A stretch of 64,000 nt of DNA from Streptomyces sp. CB02923 (GTDB lineage Bacteria > Actinomycetota > Actinomycetes > Streptomycetales > Streptomycetaceae): positions 571,852 through 635,851 of the forward strand of contig NZ_LWKZ01000026.1 in the NCBI RefSeq assembly GCF_001905005.1, in the 5' to 3' direction. The translations under genes were made by a program, and so were the position numbers. The notes beneath the pieces were generated by a model. That model was not told the origin of the DNA, searched no databases, and saw only the letters and a list, made by a program, of their open reading frames with translations. Below are positions 50,738 to 58,843 of the stretch, piece after piece (within the stretch, counting starts at the first letter, position 1; each line of letters opens with the position of its first letter).

Positions 50738-50762
50738 CGCTTCCCCCTTGCCACGGACAACA

Positions 50763-50783
50763 GGGCCGCTTCACGTGCGGCCC
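50763..50783. repeat. Inverted repeat upstream of the recombinase gene
   Basis: GGGCCGC and GCGGCCC are perfect 7-base arms around TTCACGT, 26 bases upstream of the recombinase start. It could be part of the resolution (IRS/res) site or a leader hairpin. Confidence 0.4.
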
Positions 50784-50899
50784 GGAGAACGTTGCCGCAG
50801 GTGACGAACCAAGCTCCCGCAGATAATAGGGCGTTACCCGTGGAACAACTTCAGACCGGCCCCGCCGCCGATGCCCCGTCAACCGCTCACCAGGGCCGA

Positions 50900-50942
50900 C
50901 GAACCCTTAGCGCACGATCTGACACGGATGTTCCTCAGCCCC
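50900..50942. repeat. Right terminal inverted repeat of the transposon
   Basis: Exact reverse complement of 45736-45778, ending in CCTCAGCCCC. The next base is also C, so the boundary may be one base further right. Confidence 0.95.
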
Positions 50943-50985
50943 CTAGAGCCCCGCGGGTTCGCGGAAACTGAAGGTTCTTCAGCCT

Positions 50986-51033
50986 GAACCCGAGGGTGGG
51001 GTGCCCTGATTCTGGGGGATGACCCTCGGGTTC
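50986..51033. repeat. 12-base perfect inverted repeat just outside the transposon
   Basis: GAACCCGAGGGT (50986-50997) pairs with ACCCTCGGGTTC (51022-51033) across 24 bases. Two direct copies of GGGTTCGCGG (about 50954 and 51028) overlap it. It lies between the transposon end and the integrase remnant and may be a recombination site. Confidence 0.55.
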
Positions 51034-51037
51034 GCGG

Positions 51038-51730
51038 TCAACTCGCGGGGTCGGTCTCGGCGGCCTGCTCCAGCAGGGCCCGTGCGGAGTCCGCGTAGCG
51101 CATCGCGGTCTTCTCGTCGAGCCCGAACATCTCGGCCAGGTGGAGCGGATCGGGCCCGTGGGTCAGAGCCTCTTCGAGTTGCCGGTCGACGCGGAGCCGT
51201 TCCAGCGTGGCGTCCTGCCCGCGCATCGCGGCACTGATCCAGTGGTTACTGGCGCGACTGGTCTTGGTGGCGGTCTGGTTGTTGATCAGTAGATGGAGGT
51301 TCGCGGTGTTCGGCCACCGGCGGCGCCGGTGCTCCAGCCAGTCCAGCAGCAGCTTCCGGGTGAGATCGTCGAGCGGGCGGACGCGCCCGGCGATGGTCAA
51401 CCGAAGGTTGCCGAGGTCGACGTCGTCGAGCATGAGGTTGGCGATCTGGGCGACCCGGGCGGCATGGACCGCCGCGAGGGCGAGGATGAGCCGTGTCGCC
51501 GGGGTGGTGGCCACTGCGACGGAGCGATCGACCTGCCCGGGGACGAGCGGTTGCAGCACGGCGTACTCGTATTGCCCGACCTTGATCCGGCTGGTTGGGT
51601 TGCGGAAGATCAGTCCGTTCCGCTTGGCACAGGTGAACAGCGATCGCAGGGCGACGAGTTGGTCGTGGCGCTGCTGGCCGTGCAGTGTCTTGATGTAGGT
51701 GAGGACGTCGTCGCGGATCACTTCGCGCAA
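51038..51730 (-). pseudogene. Integrase-like (tyrosine recombinase) remnant, N-terminus missing
   Basis: About 230 codons with KTLHGQQRHDQLVALRSLF and AVHAARVAQIANLMLDDVDL, the box I region of a tyrosine recombinase, and a C-terminal helix (FGLDEKTAMRYADSARALLE). There is no proper start, only TTG, and the frame stays open without homologous sequence upstream. The canonical HxxR and catalytic Tyr are not evident. It abuts, and overlaps by 13 bases, the following hypothetical gene. It is probably a decayed integrase from a second element. Confidence 0.65.
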
Positions 51731-52113
51731 GTGGTCGTAGGTTGTGTGCGAATGAATCCGGCTGGGTCGGCCAGGTAGCGGTCGAGGTCCGAGTCTTCAT
51801 GGAGTGCGTCGAACTCGTCGTAAATCTGCCATGCCGGGCCGAGCTCGGTGCGAAGGCGGCCGAGCGTTTGGTGTACCGCCTCGTTGAAGTCGTGACACTC
51901 CGCTTGACGCCACGGCCCCGGATCCGGGGGGTAATCCCAGTTCAGCGACGTATCGTAGCGATCTATCAGCCTGCGCAGGCCGTCGCGGAGGTCGTGACTG
52001 ATCGGTAGTCGGTCCAGCTCGACCGGATACCCCCACACCTCCTTGTCCTCGGGCGTGACCGCCCAAAGGACTCCGCCTGATCCTGCGTCGAAGAAGAACC
52101 TGGCGGTGGGCAT
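51718..52113 (-). CDS. Conserved hypothetical protein
   Basis: A 131-residue protein from ATG 52113 (MPTARFFFDAGSGGVLWAVT), preceded by GAGAGGTC. It is Asp/Trp/Pro-rich with YDTSLNWDYPPDPGPW and DLDRYLADPAGF. I recognise the pattern as a recurring Streptomyces protein of unknown function. The last residues (RTQPTTTCAK) run into the integrase remnant and may not be original. Confidence 0.7.
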   Translation of the reverse strand: MPTARFFFDAGSGGVLWAVTPEDKEVWGYPVELDRLPISHDLRDGLRRLIDRYDTSLNWDYPPDPGPWRQAECHDFNEAVHQTLGRLRTELGPAWQIYDEFDALHEDSDLDRYLADPAGFIRTQPTTTCAK

Positions 52114-52372
52114 GGCGTCGACCTCTCGATATGCATATCGGTTCAAGCGGCCACCACGGTACTTGACGAGACTGGCGCAGCAGCCCCGCAGCTCCCGGAT
52201 GCGGCTGACGCCTCGCCTTCATCCCGATCGCAGGCCGATCGGACGAAGTGAGAACTCTTCGAGAACCCTGAAGTACCGTCACCGGATCGACGAACACTCC
52301 AAGGAGGCCGAACACCCTGGCCACGGAGCTGGGGACTCAGCAGGGCTCAGGGGAACCCACGGGATGTCGCAC
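52114..52372. other. Intergenic part of the inserted segment
   Basis: About 260 bases without a recognised gene. The right border lies inside a palindrome, GGGATGT-CGC-ACATCCC (52361-52377), whose last five bases are the start of the interrupted methyltransferase sequence. Confidence 0.5.
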
Positions 52373-52751
52373 ATCCCTTCTCCTTGCGGCGCCGCTCGTC
52401 GCCGACGTGGAAGCCGAGCAGCAGCTGACCTCCGGGAGCCAGGGCCCGGTGGAACTCCTCGAAGACCGTCGGCAGCACCTCCGGCGGCGTGTGGATGATC
52501 GAGTACCGGGCGACGATGCCGCCGAACGCGGCCAGGCCGAGGGAGTGGAGGTGCGCCGTCACATGGCCGGGGCCGTACCCCACGTCGGCGACCTGGCTGC
52601 CACCTGCGGCCTGCACCAGTTCGGCGAATGACGCCAACATCGCGCGCCCCAACAGGTCGCGCTCGAACGCGGGGCGCACCAGTTCGGCGTAGTCGGCAGC
52701 GACGGTGTCGTACGAGGTCCGGGTCTCGCTCAGGTAGGACGGCTCAGGCAC
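52373..52751 (-). pseudogene. N-terminal part of the split methyltransferase, with internal deletion
   Basis: Starts at GTG 52751 (VPEPSYLSETRTSYDTVAAD). Motif I reads VADVGYGPGHVTAHL. After LGLAAFG the sequence goes directly to GIVARYSIIHTPPEVLPTVF, losing about 30 residues between motifs I and III in frame. It continues through HRALAPGGQLLLGFHVGDE to RRRKEKG, where the inserted DNA begins. The C-terminal part is at 45526-45735. Confidence 0.9.
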
Positions 52752-52824
52752 GCCGCAGACCCTACGCGCCACGCCGGGCGCCACGGGGACCGACCTCGAC
52801 GCCTCCGCCCCGTACCCCTTGCCC

Positions 52825-55800
52825 CTATAGGGATCCCTCGACGAGGTCGCGCAGTTGGGAGCGGGCGGTGACGCCCAGTTTGGGGAAGCTGCGGTAGAGG
52901 TGCGAGCCGACCGTGCGTGGGGAGAGGAAGAGCCTTTCGCCGATCTCCCGGTTGGTCAGTCCGCGGGCCGCGAGTCCGACGATCTGCTGTTGCTGCGGGG
53001 ACAGTTCGGCGAGCGCGTCGGGGGCCGAGGGCGTGACGTCGAGGCCGGCGGCGCGCGATTCGGTCCGCGCGCGCTCGATCCACGGGCGTGCGCCCAGACG
53101 CCGAAACGTTTCCAGGGCCTCGGTGAGCGGCGTCCGCGCCTCCGCGACACGTCGACGGCGCCGCAGCCACTCGGCGAGGTCCAGCAGGGTCTGGGCGCGC
53201 TCGAAAGGCCAGCGTTCGAGCACCGGGTCCGCCAGTGCCGCCCGGAAGTACGGCTCGGCGTCCTCCGGGTCCGCCAGCAGGCCACGGGCGCGGCCGAGCA
53301 GCGCGCGCAGCCGGGGTGAGGCGTGGTCCCCGAGCACGCGCGTACAACGCTCGACGATCGCGGCGGCCTCCTCGCGCCGCCCACTGCGCACAGCGGCGGC
53401 GGCCAGATCCGCGAGGGCCGGGTAGGAGGCGTGGTAGTGGACCGGCCCGCCATCTGCCGTGAAGACCGAGCGGAGTTGATCGTACGCGGCGTCGTACGCG
53501 CCTTCCGCGGCCGCGGCGGCACCGAGCGCGCGACGGGCGTAGACGGAGACCGAACGGCTCTCCAGCGGGTCGATCAGGGCGAGCGCTTCACCGGCACGGG
53601 CACGGGCTGCCGTCGAGTCGCCCTGGTGGGCCAGCACGACGGCGTCCACCGCGGCCGCGCACGCCACGGCGTGGTCGAGGCCGGTCGCGGCGGCGACCGC
53701 TGCCGTACGGGCGCAGACCTCGCGCGCCTCACCCCACCTGCCCTGCTCCATATAGGTCCAGGCGGCGGCACCGCCCAGGCCCTCGGGCAGAGGTCCTTGC
53801 GACTTCCAGCGGTCGAAGGCCGCGTCGAAGGCGCGTGCGGCCTGCGGGGTCTCGTCCAGGAGCCACGCCATGACCGCGAGAGCGGTGAGCCGGTCGGGCC
53901 GGCGTTCCGCATCCGAGATCAATTCCGGTAGGAGAGCGGCGATTTGCTGTCTCTCGCCGAAAGGGTCCGACACGGTTTGCACCCAGGTGCGCAGCCAACG
54001 GTACGACCCGTGCGCGGGGATGAGCCGCAGCACGTCCCGGATGCGGTGCCGCTGGCTCTCCTCTCCGGAGTAGAAGCGGACCACGGCGGCTCCGCCCAGG
54101 AGGTCCAGCGCGGTGGCGGGTTGCGGGACCGCGAGCCTCTCGGCCGTCTCGACGAGCCGGGCGAAGACCACGCGGTGGCGTACGGTCAGCACGGCCAGCC
54201 GGCCGACATGCGCCGCGGCGGAGGCCAGCAGCGACGGATCGTCGGTACGTGCGTGTGCCGCGGCGGCCAGTTCCTCGACCCAGGCGATGTCGCCGGTGAA
54301 CACGGCCGTACCGGCGGCTTCGACCAGCAGCCGGGCACTGTCCTCGCGCCGTGGCGCCAGTTCCGCGGCGCGTTGGAGGGCCTTGGCCGCTGCCGCATGG
54401 CCGCCGCGGCGGCGGGCCCGGCCGGCGGTCTGCTCCAGCTCGGTCGACACGGCCGCGTCCGGGCGCGGGGAGGCGGCTGCGAGGTGCCAGGCGCGCCGGT
54501 CGGGTGTGTCCCGCAGCAGCTCGGCGAGCGTGTGGTGGGCGTCGCGCCGCGCGTCGAAGGGGGCAGCGTGGTAGACGGCGGACCGGATCAGCGGGTGGCG
54601 GAACCGGATGTCCCGGCCGGTCCGGCGGATGAGCCCGGCCTGCTCGGCGGGCAGCCAGGCGGCGGCGTCGGCGGCATGCGGCAACCCAGTGGCGTCGGCG
54701 GCGTGCGGCAACCCGGCGGCATCGTCTGCATGCCCGGCACCGTCATCCGCGTGCAGCGGCCCGGCACCGTCATCACCGTCGTCCGCGTGCAGCGGCCCGG
54801 CGGCGGCATCGGCATACGGCAGCCCGGCCGTCACGGTGCTCGCGGAGTCGGCGGTGTCCATGGCGGCCAGGAGCAGCAGCGCCCGCGTGGTAGGGGCAGG
54901 GAGGCCGTGCAGGCGGGCGGCGTAGATCCGCTCCAGGTGGTCGGTGAGCGGGAGCGGGCCCGCGGACGGCGGCTCCCCGGCCTCGGCGGCGGCTCTCGCC
55001 AGTTCGGTCAGTGCCAGGGGGTTGCCGCCGGCCTGGTCGAGGACGCGCGCCCTGGTCCGGCCGGTGGGGCTCTGCGGCTGGGCGTCCAGAAGGCGGTGCG
55101 CCGCGGCGTCGTCGAGCGGTCCGAGGGTGAGCGTCGGTACGTGGCGGTCGAACCCCGGTGAACGGCCGTCGCCGGTACGGGCGCCGACCAGCATGGTGAC
55201 GGGTTCCTCTGCCAGCCGTCGGGCGGCGAAGGCCAGCGCGTCCAGAGAAGCGCGGTCGCACCACTGGGCGTCGTCCAGCACGACGAGTACGGGACCCCGC
55301 TCGCCCAGTGCCGACAGCAGGTTCAGGACGGCGAGCCCGGTCTGCATGGGGTCGGGTGCCGCCGCGGCCCGCCCCGTACCGAAGGCGTCGTTGAGCGCCG
55401 CGCGCTGCCGCTCCGGCAGTCCGTCCGCCTCGGCCCGTACCGGCCGCAGCAACTGGTGCAGCGCGGAGAACGCGAGGTCCGACTCCGATGCGCTCCCGTC
55501 CGCGCGCAGGACGCGGGTGCCTCTCGCCACGGCCCGGCGCACCACGGAGTCCAGCAGCGCGGTCTTCCCCGACCCCGGGTCTCCGACGAGCACCAGTACC
55601 GAATCGGCCGCAGACACCGGGTCGGCCGCGGCCACCAGGGCCACCGGGGCCACCGCCCGTGAGTCCACCGTACGGAAGAGGCATGCCAGTTCCTCGTCCC
55701 GGCCGACGATCCGGGCCTCCGCCCGGGTCTCAGCCCGAACCTCCCCTCGGACCTCCGTGTCCGACACCGCTCCCTCGCCCGCCACCGGCCCCTCGCCCAC

Positions 55801-55896
55801 CGCCCACCCCCCGACCACGCCGGACACCGCTGCATGCTCGTCCACGGAGTCTCCAGGAGTGTGGGCTCCCGGACCGGAGCCGTCTTGCCTCGTCAC
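52825..55896 (-). CDS. LAL-type LuxR-family transcriptional regulator
   Basis: A 1023-residue regulator from GTG 55896. The N-terminal AAA/STAND ATPase has Walker A VGDPGSGKTALLD and Walker B LVVLDDAQW. A long TPR-like helical middle follows. The C-terminal LuxR HTH is LSPQQQQIVGLAARGLTNRE plus RTVGSHLYRSFPKLG. A His/Ala/Asp repeat (GLPHAADAT units, about residues 360-410) comes from tandem duplications. LAL proteins often activate secondary-metabolite or sugar genes. It is divergent from an MBL-fold hydrolase gene, a plausible target. Confidence 0.94.
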   Translation of the reverse strand: MTRQDGSGPGAHTPGDSVDEHAAVSGVVGGWAVGEGPVAGEGAVSDTEVRGEVRAETRAEARIVGRDEELACLFRTVDSRAVAPVALVAAADPVSAADSVLVLVGDPGSGKTALLDSVVRRAVARGTRVLRADGSASESDLAFSALHQLLRPVRAEADGLPERQRAALNDAFGTGRAAAAPDPMQTGLAVLNLLSALGERGPVLVVLDDAQWCDRASLDALAFAARRLAEEPVTMLVGARTGDGRSPGFDRHVPTLTLGPLDDAAAHRLLDAQPQSPTGRTRARVLDQAGGNPLALTELARAAAEAGEPPSAGPLPLTDHLERIYAARLHGLPAPTTRALLLLAAMDTADSASTVTAGLPYADAAAGPLHADDGDDGAGPLHADDGAGHADDAAGLPHAADATGLPHAADAAAWLPAEQAGLIRRTGRDIRFRHPLIRSAVYHAAPFDARRDAHHTLAELLRDTPDRRAWHLAAASPRPDAAVSTELEQTAGRARRRGGHAAAAKALQRAAELAPRREDSARLLVEAAGTAVFTGDIAWVEELAAAAHARTDDPSLLASAAAHVGRLAVLTVRHRVVFARLVETAERLAVPQPATALDLLGGAAVVRFYSGEESQRHRIRDVLRLIPAHGSYRWLRTWVQTVSDPFGERQQIAALLPELISDAERRPDRLTALAVMAWLLDETPQAARAFDAAFDRWKSQGPLPEGLGGAAAWTYMEQGRWGEAREVCARTAAVAAATGLDHAVACAAAVDAVVLAHQGDSTAARARAGEALALIDPLESRSVSVYARRALGAAAAAEGAYDAAYDQLRSVFTADGGPVHYHASYPALADLAAAAVRSGRREEAAAIVERCTRVLGDHASPRLRALLGRARGLLADPEDAEPYFRAALADPVLERWPFERAQTLLDLAEWLRRRRRVAEARTPLTEALETFRRLGARPWIERARTESRAAGLDVTPSAPDALAELSPQQQQIVGLAARGLTNREIGERLFLSPRTVGSHLYRSFPKLGVTARSQLRDLVEGSL

Positions 55897-56056
55897 GCCC
55901 AGGCTACAAGGGCACCAAGGGCGACAAGCGGCGGAACCGATGCCGGAAGCCGGGCGCGGGGGTGCAGTCAGCGGGTGCAGTCATGTGACGGATACCGCGC
56001 GCGCCGGAGCCGCTTCTACGGTTCGGGGACAACCCGCGATTCCGTAAAGGCACCAC

Positions 56057-56971
56057 ATGGAAACCATCGAGCTGGGCAATGTCACCGTCACCCGTGTCCG
56101 GGAATACTTCGGCCCCGTCGACATGACGCCGGACACCTTTTTCCCCGACGCCCCGGAGGGCGTGTGGGAGGCCAATTCCCCATGGCTGACGCCGCACTTT
56201 CTGGACGCATCGACGCATGGCGTCAATTCCGCGATCCAGACCTGGGTGCTGCGCAGTGAAGGGAAGACGATCCTCGTCGACACGGGCGTGGGCAATCACA
56301 AGGAGCGGCCGTACTCGCCGGTCTGGAGCCGTCTCGACACCGGCTTCCTGGCCGGTCTCGCGCGGGCCGGTGTCACGCCGGAGGACGTGGACATCGTGAT
56401 CAACACGCATCTCCATGTCGACCACGTCGGCTGGAACACGTATCTGGACGGGCGGAACTGGGTTCCCACCTTTCCCCGTGCCACCTATCTGATGCCGAAG
56501 GACGATTTCACCTTCTGGAACCCGGCCAACGGCCATCAGCCATTGCTCGGCCGCGGAAATCAGAATGTCTTCGAGGACAGCGTGGCCCCCGTGCACGAAG
56601 CCGGCCTGACGCTGCTGTGGGAGGGCAGTCACCGGATCGACGCGAATTTGCGTCTGGACGCGGCGCCCGGGCACACCCCCGGCTCCTCCGTGCTGACCCT
56701 CGCGTCCGGCAGGGACCGCGCAGTGTTCGTCGGCGACCTGCTGCACAGTCCGGTGCAGATCCTCGAACCGGACGCCAACAGCTGCTTCTGCGAGGACCCC
56801 GCGGGCGCCCGCGCCACCCGGCGCAAGGTGTTGGGGGAGGCGGCCGACACCAACTCGCTCGTGATTCCCGCGCATCTGGGCGGCCACGGCGCCGCGGAGG
56901 TGGTGCGCGACGGGAGCGCGTTCGCCATCAAGGGCTGGGCCCCGTTCACCCCGTACACCGAGCAGGGCTGA
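56057..56971 (+). CDS. MBL-fold metallohydrolase
   Basis: A 304-residue metallo-beta-lactamase-fold enzyme from ATG 56057 (ribosome site AAAGG). The zinc motif is THLHVDHVGW with His118, His120, Asp122 and His123, followed by the third His in APGHTPGSS and FVGDLLHSPVQ. Lactonase/quorum-quenching-type members look similar, but so do many esterases. It is followed at 94 bases by a carboxylesterase on the same strand. Confidence 0.9.
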   Translation: METIELGNVTVTRVREYFGPVDMTPDTFFPDAPEGVWEANSPWLTPHFLDASTHGVNSAIQTWVLRSEGKTILVDTGVGNHKERPYSPVWSRLDTGFLAGLARAGVTPEDVDIVINTHLHVDHVGWNTYLDGRNWVPTFPRATYLMPKDDFTFWNPANGHQPLLGRGNQNVFEDSVAPVHEAGLTLLWEGSHRIDANLRLDAAPGHTPGSSVLTLASGRDRAVFVGDLLHSPVQILEPDANSCFCEDPAGARATRRKVLGEAADTNSLVIPAHLGGHGAAEVVRDGSAFAIKGWAPFTPYTEQG

Positions 56972-57065
56972 AGCAGACAGAGCGCAGTCGGAAATGAACA
57001 AACAGAAGAGAAAAAGCGGAACAGAACAGCCGGAGAGAGCAACCGGAGAGAGCAGACAGAAAGAC

Positions 57066-58562
57066 ATGCCGGTGAACCACCACCCCGCCCCCATCGTCAC
57101 CACCACGCAAGGCGCTGTCCGCGGTCTCCGCCAGGACGGCACCGCCGTCTTCCTGAACATCCCCTACGCCGCCCCTCCCCTCGGCGCCGCCCGGTTCGCG
57201 CCGCCGCGGCCGCACGCGCCCTGGGACGGCGTACGGGACGCCACCGCACCGGGCCCCAACGCGCCGCAGTCCGAGCGGAACCTCGGTGACCTGGACATGT
57301 CGCCCTACTTCGGCGAAGGCTGGAGCCGCGGGGAGGACTACCTCACCGTCAACGTCTGGACGCCGGCGGACGGGGGCGGCGGCCTGCCCGTCATGGTGTT
57401 CGTCCACGGCGGCGGGTTCGTCGCCGGATCGACGCGGTCCGCGCTGTACGACGGCTCCGGCTTCGCCCGCGACGGCGTCGTCCTCGTCACCCTGAACTAC
57501 CGGCTCGGCGTCGCGGGATTCCTCGACCTCCCCGGAGCGCCCGCCAACCGCGGCCTGCTCGATGTCGTCGCCGCGCTGCGCTGGGTACGGGAGAACATCA
57601 CCGCGTTCGGCGGCGACCCGGACCGCGTCACCCTCTTCGGCCAGTCGGCCGGGGCGACCATCGTCGGCGGCGTGCTCGCCGCCCCGGAGGCCGCGGGCCT
57701 CTTCCGCCGGGCGATCGTGCAGAGCGGCAACGGCCTGGGGGCCTTCACGGCCGAGCAGGCCGCCCGCGTGACCCGGGCGGCGGCCGCGGCCCTGGGCGTC
57801 GAGCCGCACGCCGACGCCTTCGCGGACATCGGCGACGAGCGCCTGGTCGAGGCCGCGGCCCGGCTCGCGGGCATCGACCTGCGGACCGCGACGCACCGCG
57901 ACCCGCTGCTCGGGCTGAGCCCGTTCGGCCTGGTCCTCGACACGCAGCCCGCCGTGTCCGTAGCCGCCGGTTCGGGTCGCGGCGTCGACCTGCTCGTCGG
58001 CACCAACGCCGAGGAGGGCAACCTCTACCTGTCACCGGTGGGCCGGTACTCCACCTCGACCGCCGCGGACGTCGAGGCGGTGGCGGCCCGCTCGCACCCG
58101 GACCCGGTGCGGCTCGTCGAGACGTACCGGGAGGCACGTCCCGGGGCGGCTCCCGGCGCGTTGCGGTCCGCCGTCATGAGCGACGCGCTGTTCGGCGCGG
58201 GCAGCTGGGCCCTGCTCTCCGCACATGCCGCTCACCCGGAGTCCGCCACCTTCGGTTACGGGTTCGCGTGGCGCTCCCGCGCGCTGGACGGAACGCTCGG
58301 CGCCGCGCACGCCGTGGAGCTCCCCTTCGTCTTCGACCGCGTGGACCTCCCCCGGCTGCACGGGCCCGGCCGCCTGCTGGGCCCCGACGCGCCCCCTGCG
58401 GAGCTCGCCGCCCGGATGCACGGGAGCTGGGTCCGGTTCGCCGCGACCGGCAGCCCCGGCTGGGCCCCGTACGACAACGAGCGGCGGACCACGATGCGCA
58501 TCGACGCCGAGTGGGCCGAGGCCGACGACCCCCGCGGCCCGGAACGACGGGCCTGGACCTGA
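57066..58562 (+). CDS. Type B carboxylesterase/lipase
   Basis: A 498-residue esterase from ATG 57066 (MPVNHHPAPIV). The frame extends 72 bases upstream into AG-rich repeats (56994) that look non-coding. The oxyanion HGGGF is at 114-118, nucleophile Ser194 in GQSAGAT, the acid region near NAEEGNLYL, and His in GAAHAVELPFVFD. It has no signal peptide. It probably shares a transcript with the MBL hydrolase, and both could hydrolyse an ester or lactone under LAL control. This is inferred. Confidence 0.9.
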   Translation: MPVNHHPAPIVTTTQGAVRGLRQDGTAVFLNIPYAAPPLGAARFAPPRPHAPWDGVRDATAPGPNAPQSERNLGDLDMSPYFGEGWSRGEDYLTVNVWTPADGGGGLPVMVFVHGGGFVAGSTRSALYDGSGFARDGVVLVTLNYRLGVAGFLDLPGAPANRGLLDVVAALRWVRENITAFGGDPDRVTLFGQSAGATIVGGVLAAPEAAGLFRRAIVQSGNGLGAFTAEQAARVTRAAAAALGVEPHADAFADIGDERLVEAAARLAGIDLRTATHRDPLLGLSPFGLVLDTQPAVSVAAGSGRGVDLLVGTNAEEGNLYLSPVGRYSTSTAADVEAVAARSHPDPVRLVETYREARPGAAPGALRSAVMSDALFGAGSWALLSAHAAHPESATFGYGFAWRSRALDGTLGAAHAVELPFVFDRVDLPRLHGPGRLLGPDAPPAELAARMHGSWVRFAATGSPGWAPYDNERRTTMRIDAEWAEADDPRGPERRAWT

Positions 58563-58843
58563 CCCGGAGCCCCACACTCCCCCTACTCCTCCTCCTACCT
58601 CCCCCCACCAAATTCGCACAAAGAACCGAACCCTCCGCATCGCGCGCATCACGGCAAAACCCCAGGCAGAGGCAGGTGCACCGGCACCGCGACCAGGTCG
58701 TCGCGGGCCGGTGCCCTCGCGCACCGGGACCGGTGCGACGAGAATGTGCCCTTGAGCGCACCGCCCGCACCCGATTAGGTGGAGGGCGGCAATTCCGCCG
58801 TCGGACGGCAGCCCGCCGTCCCGATCCGAGGGAGTTGGAGCCC

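Larger units (their letters stand above)
45736..50942 (+). mobile_element. Tn3-family transposon with MFS cargo
   Basis: The element is bounded by two identical 43-base terminal inverted repeats that begin GGGG, as Tn3-family ends do. Contents: tnpA (degenerate), a terminator, an MFS efflux gene on the opposite strand, a degenerate tyrosine recombinase, and a spacer of about 160 bases before the right end. The left flank is TATCC (45731-45735); the right flank CTAGA does not repeat it. The right side has therefore been rearranged. It can no longer transpose by itself. Confidence 0.9.

Noticed and set aside
45736..50947. A clean 5-bp target duplication around the transposon
   Set aside because: Left flank TATCC and right flank CTAGA differ; only ATCC recurs, and that is at 52373.
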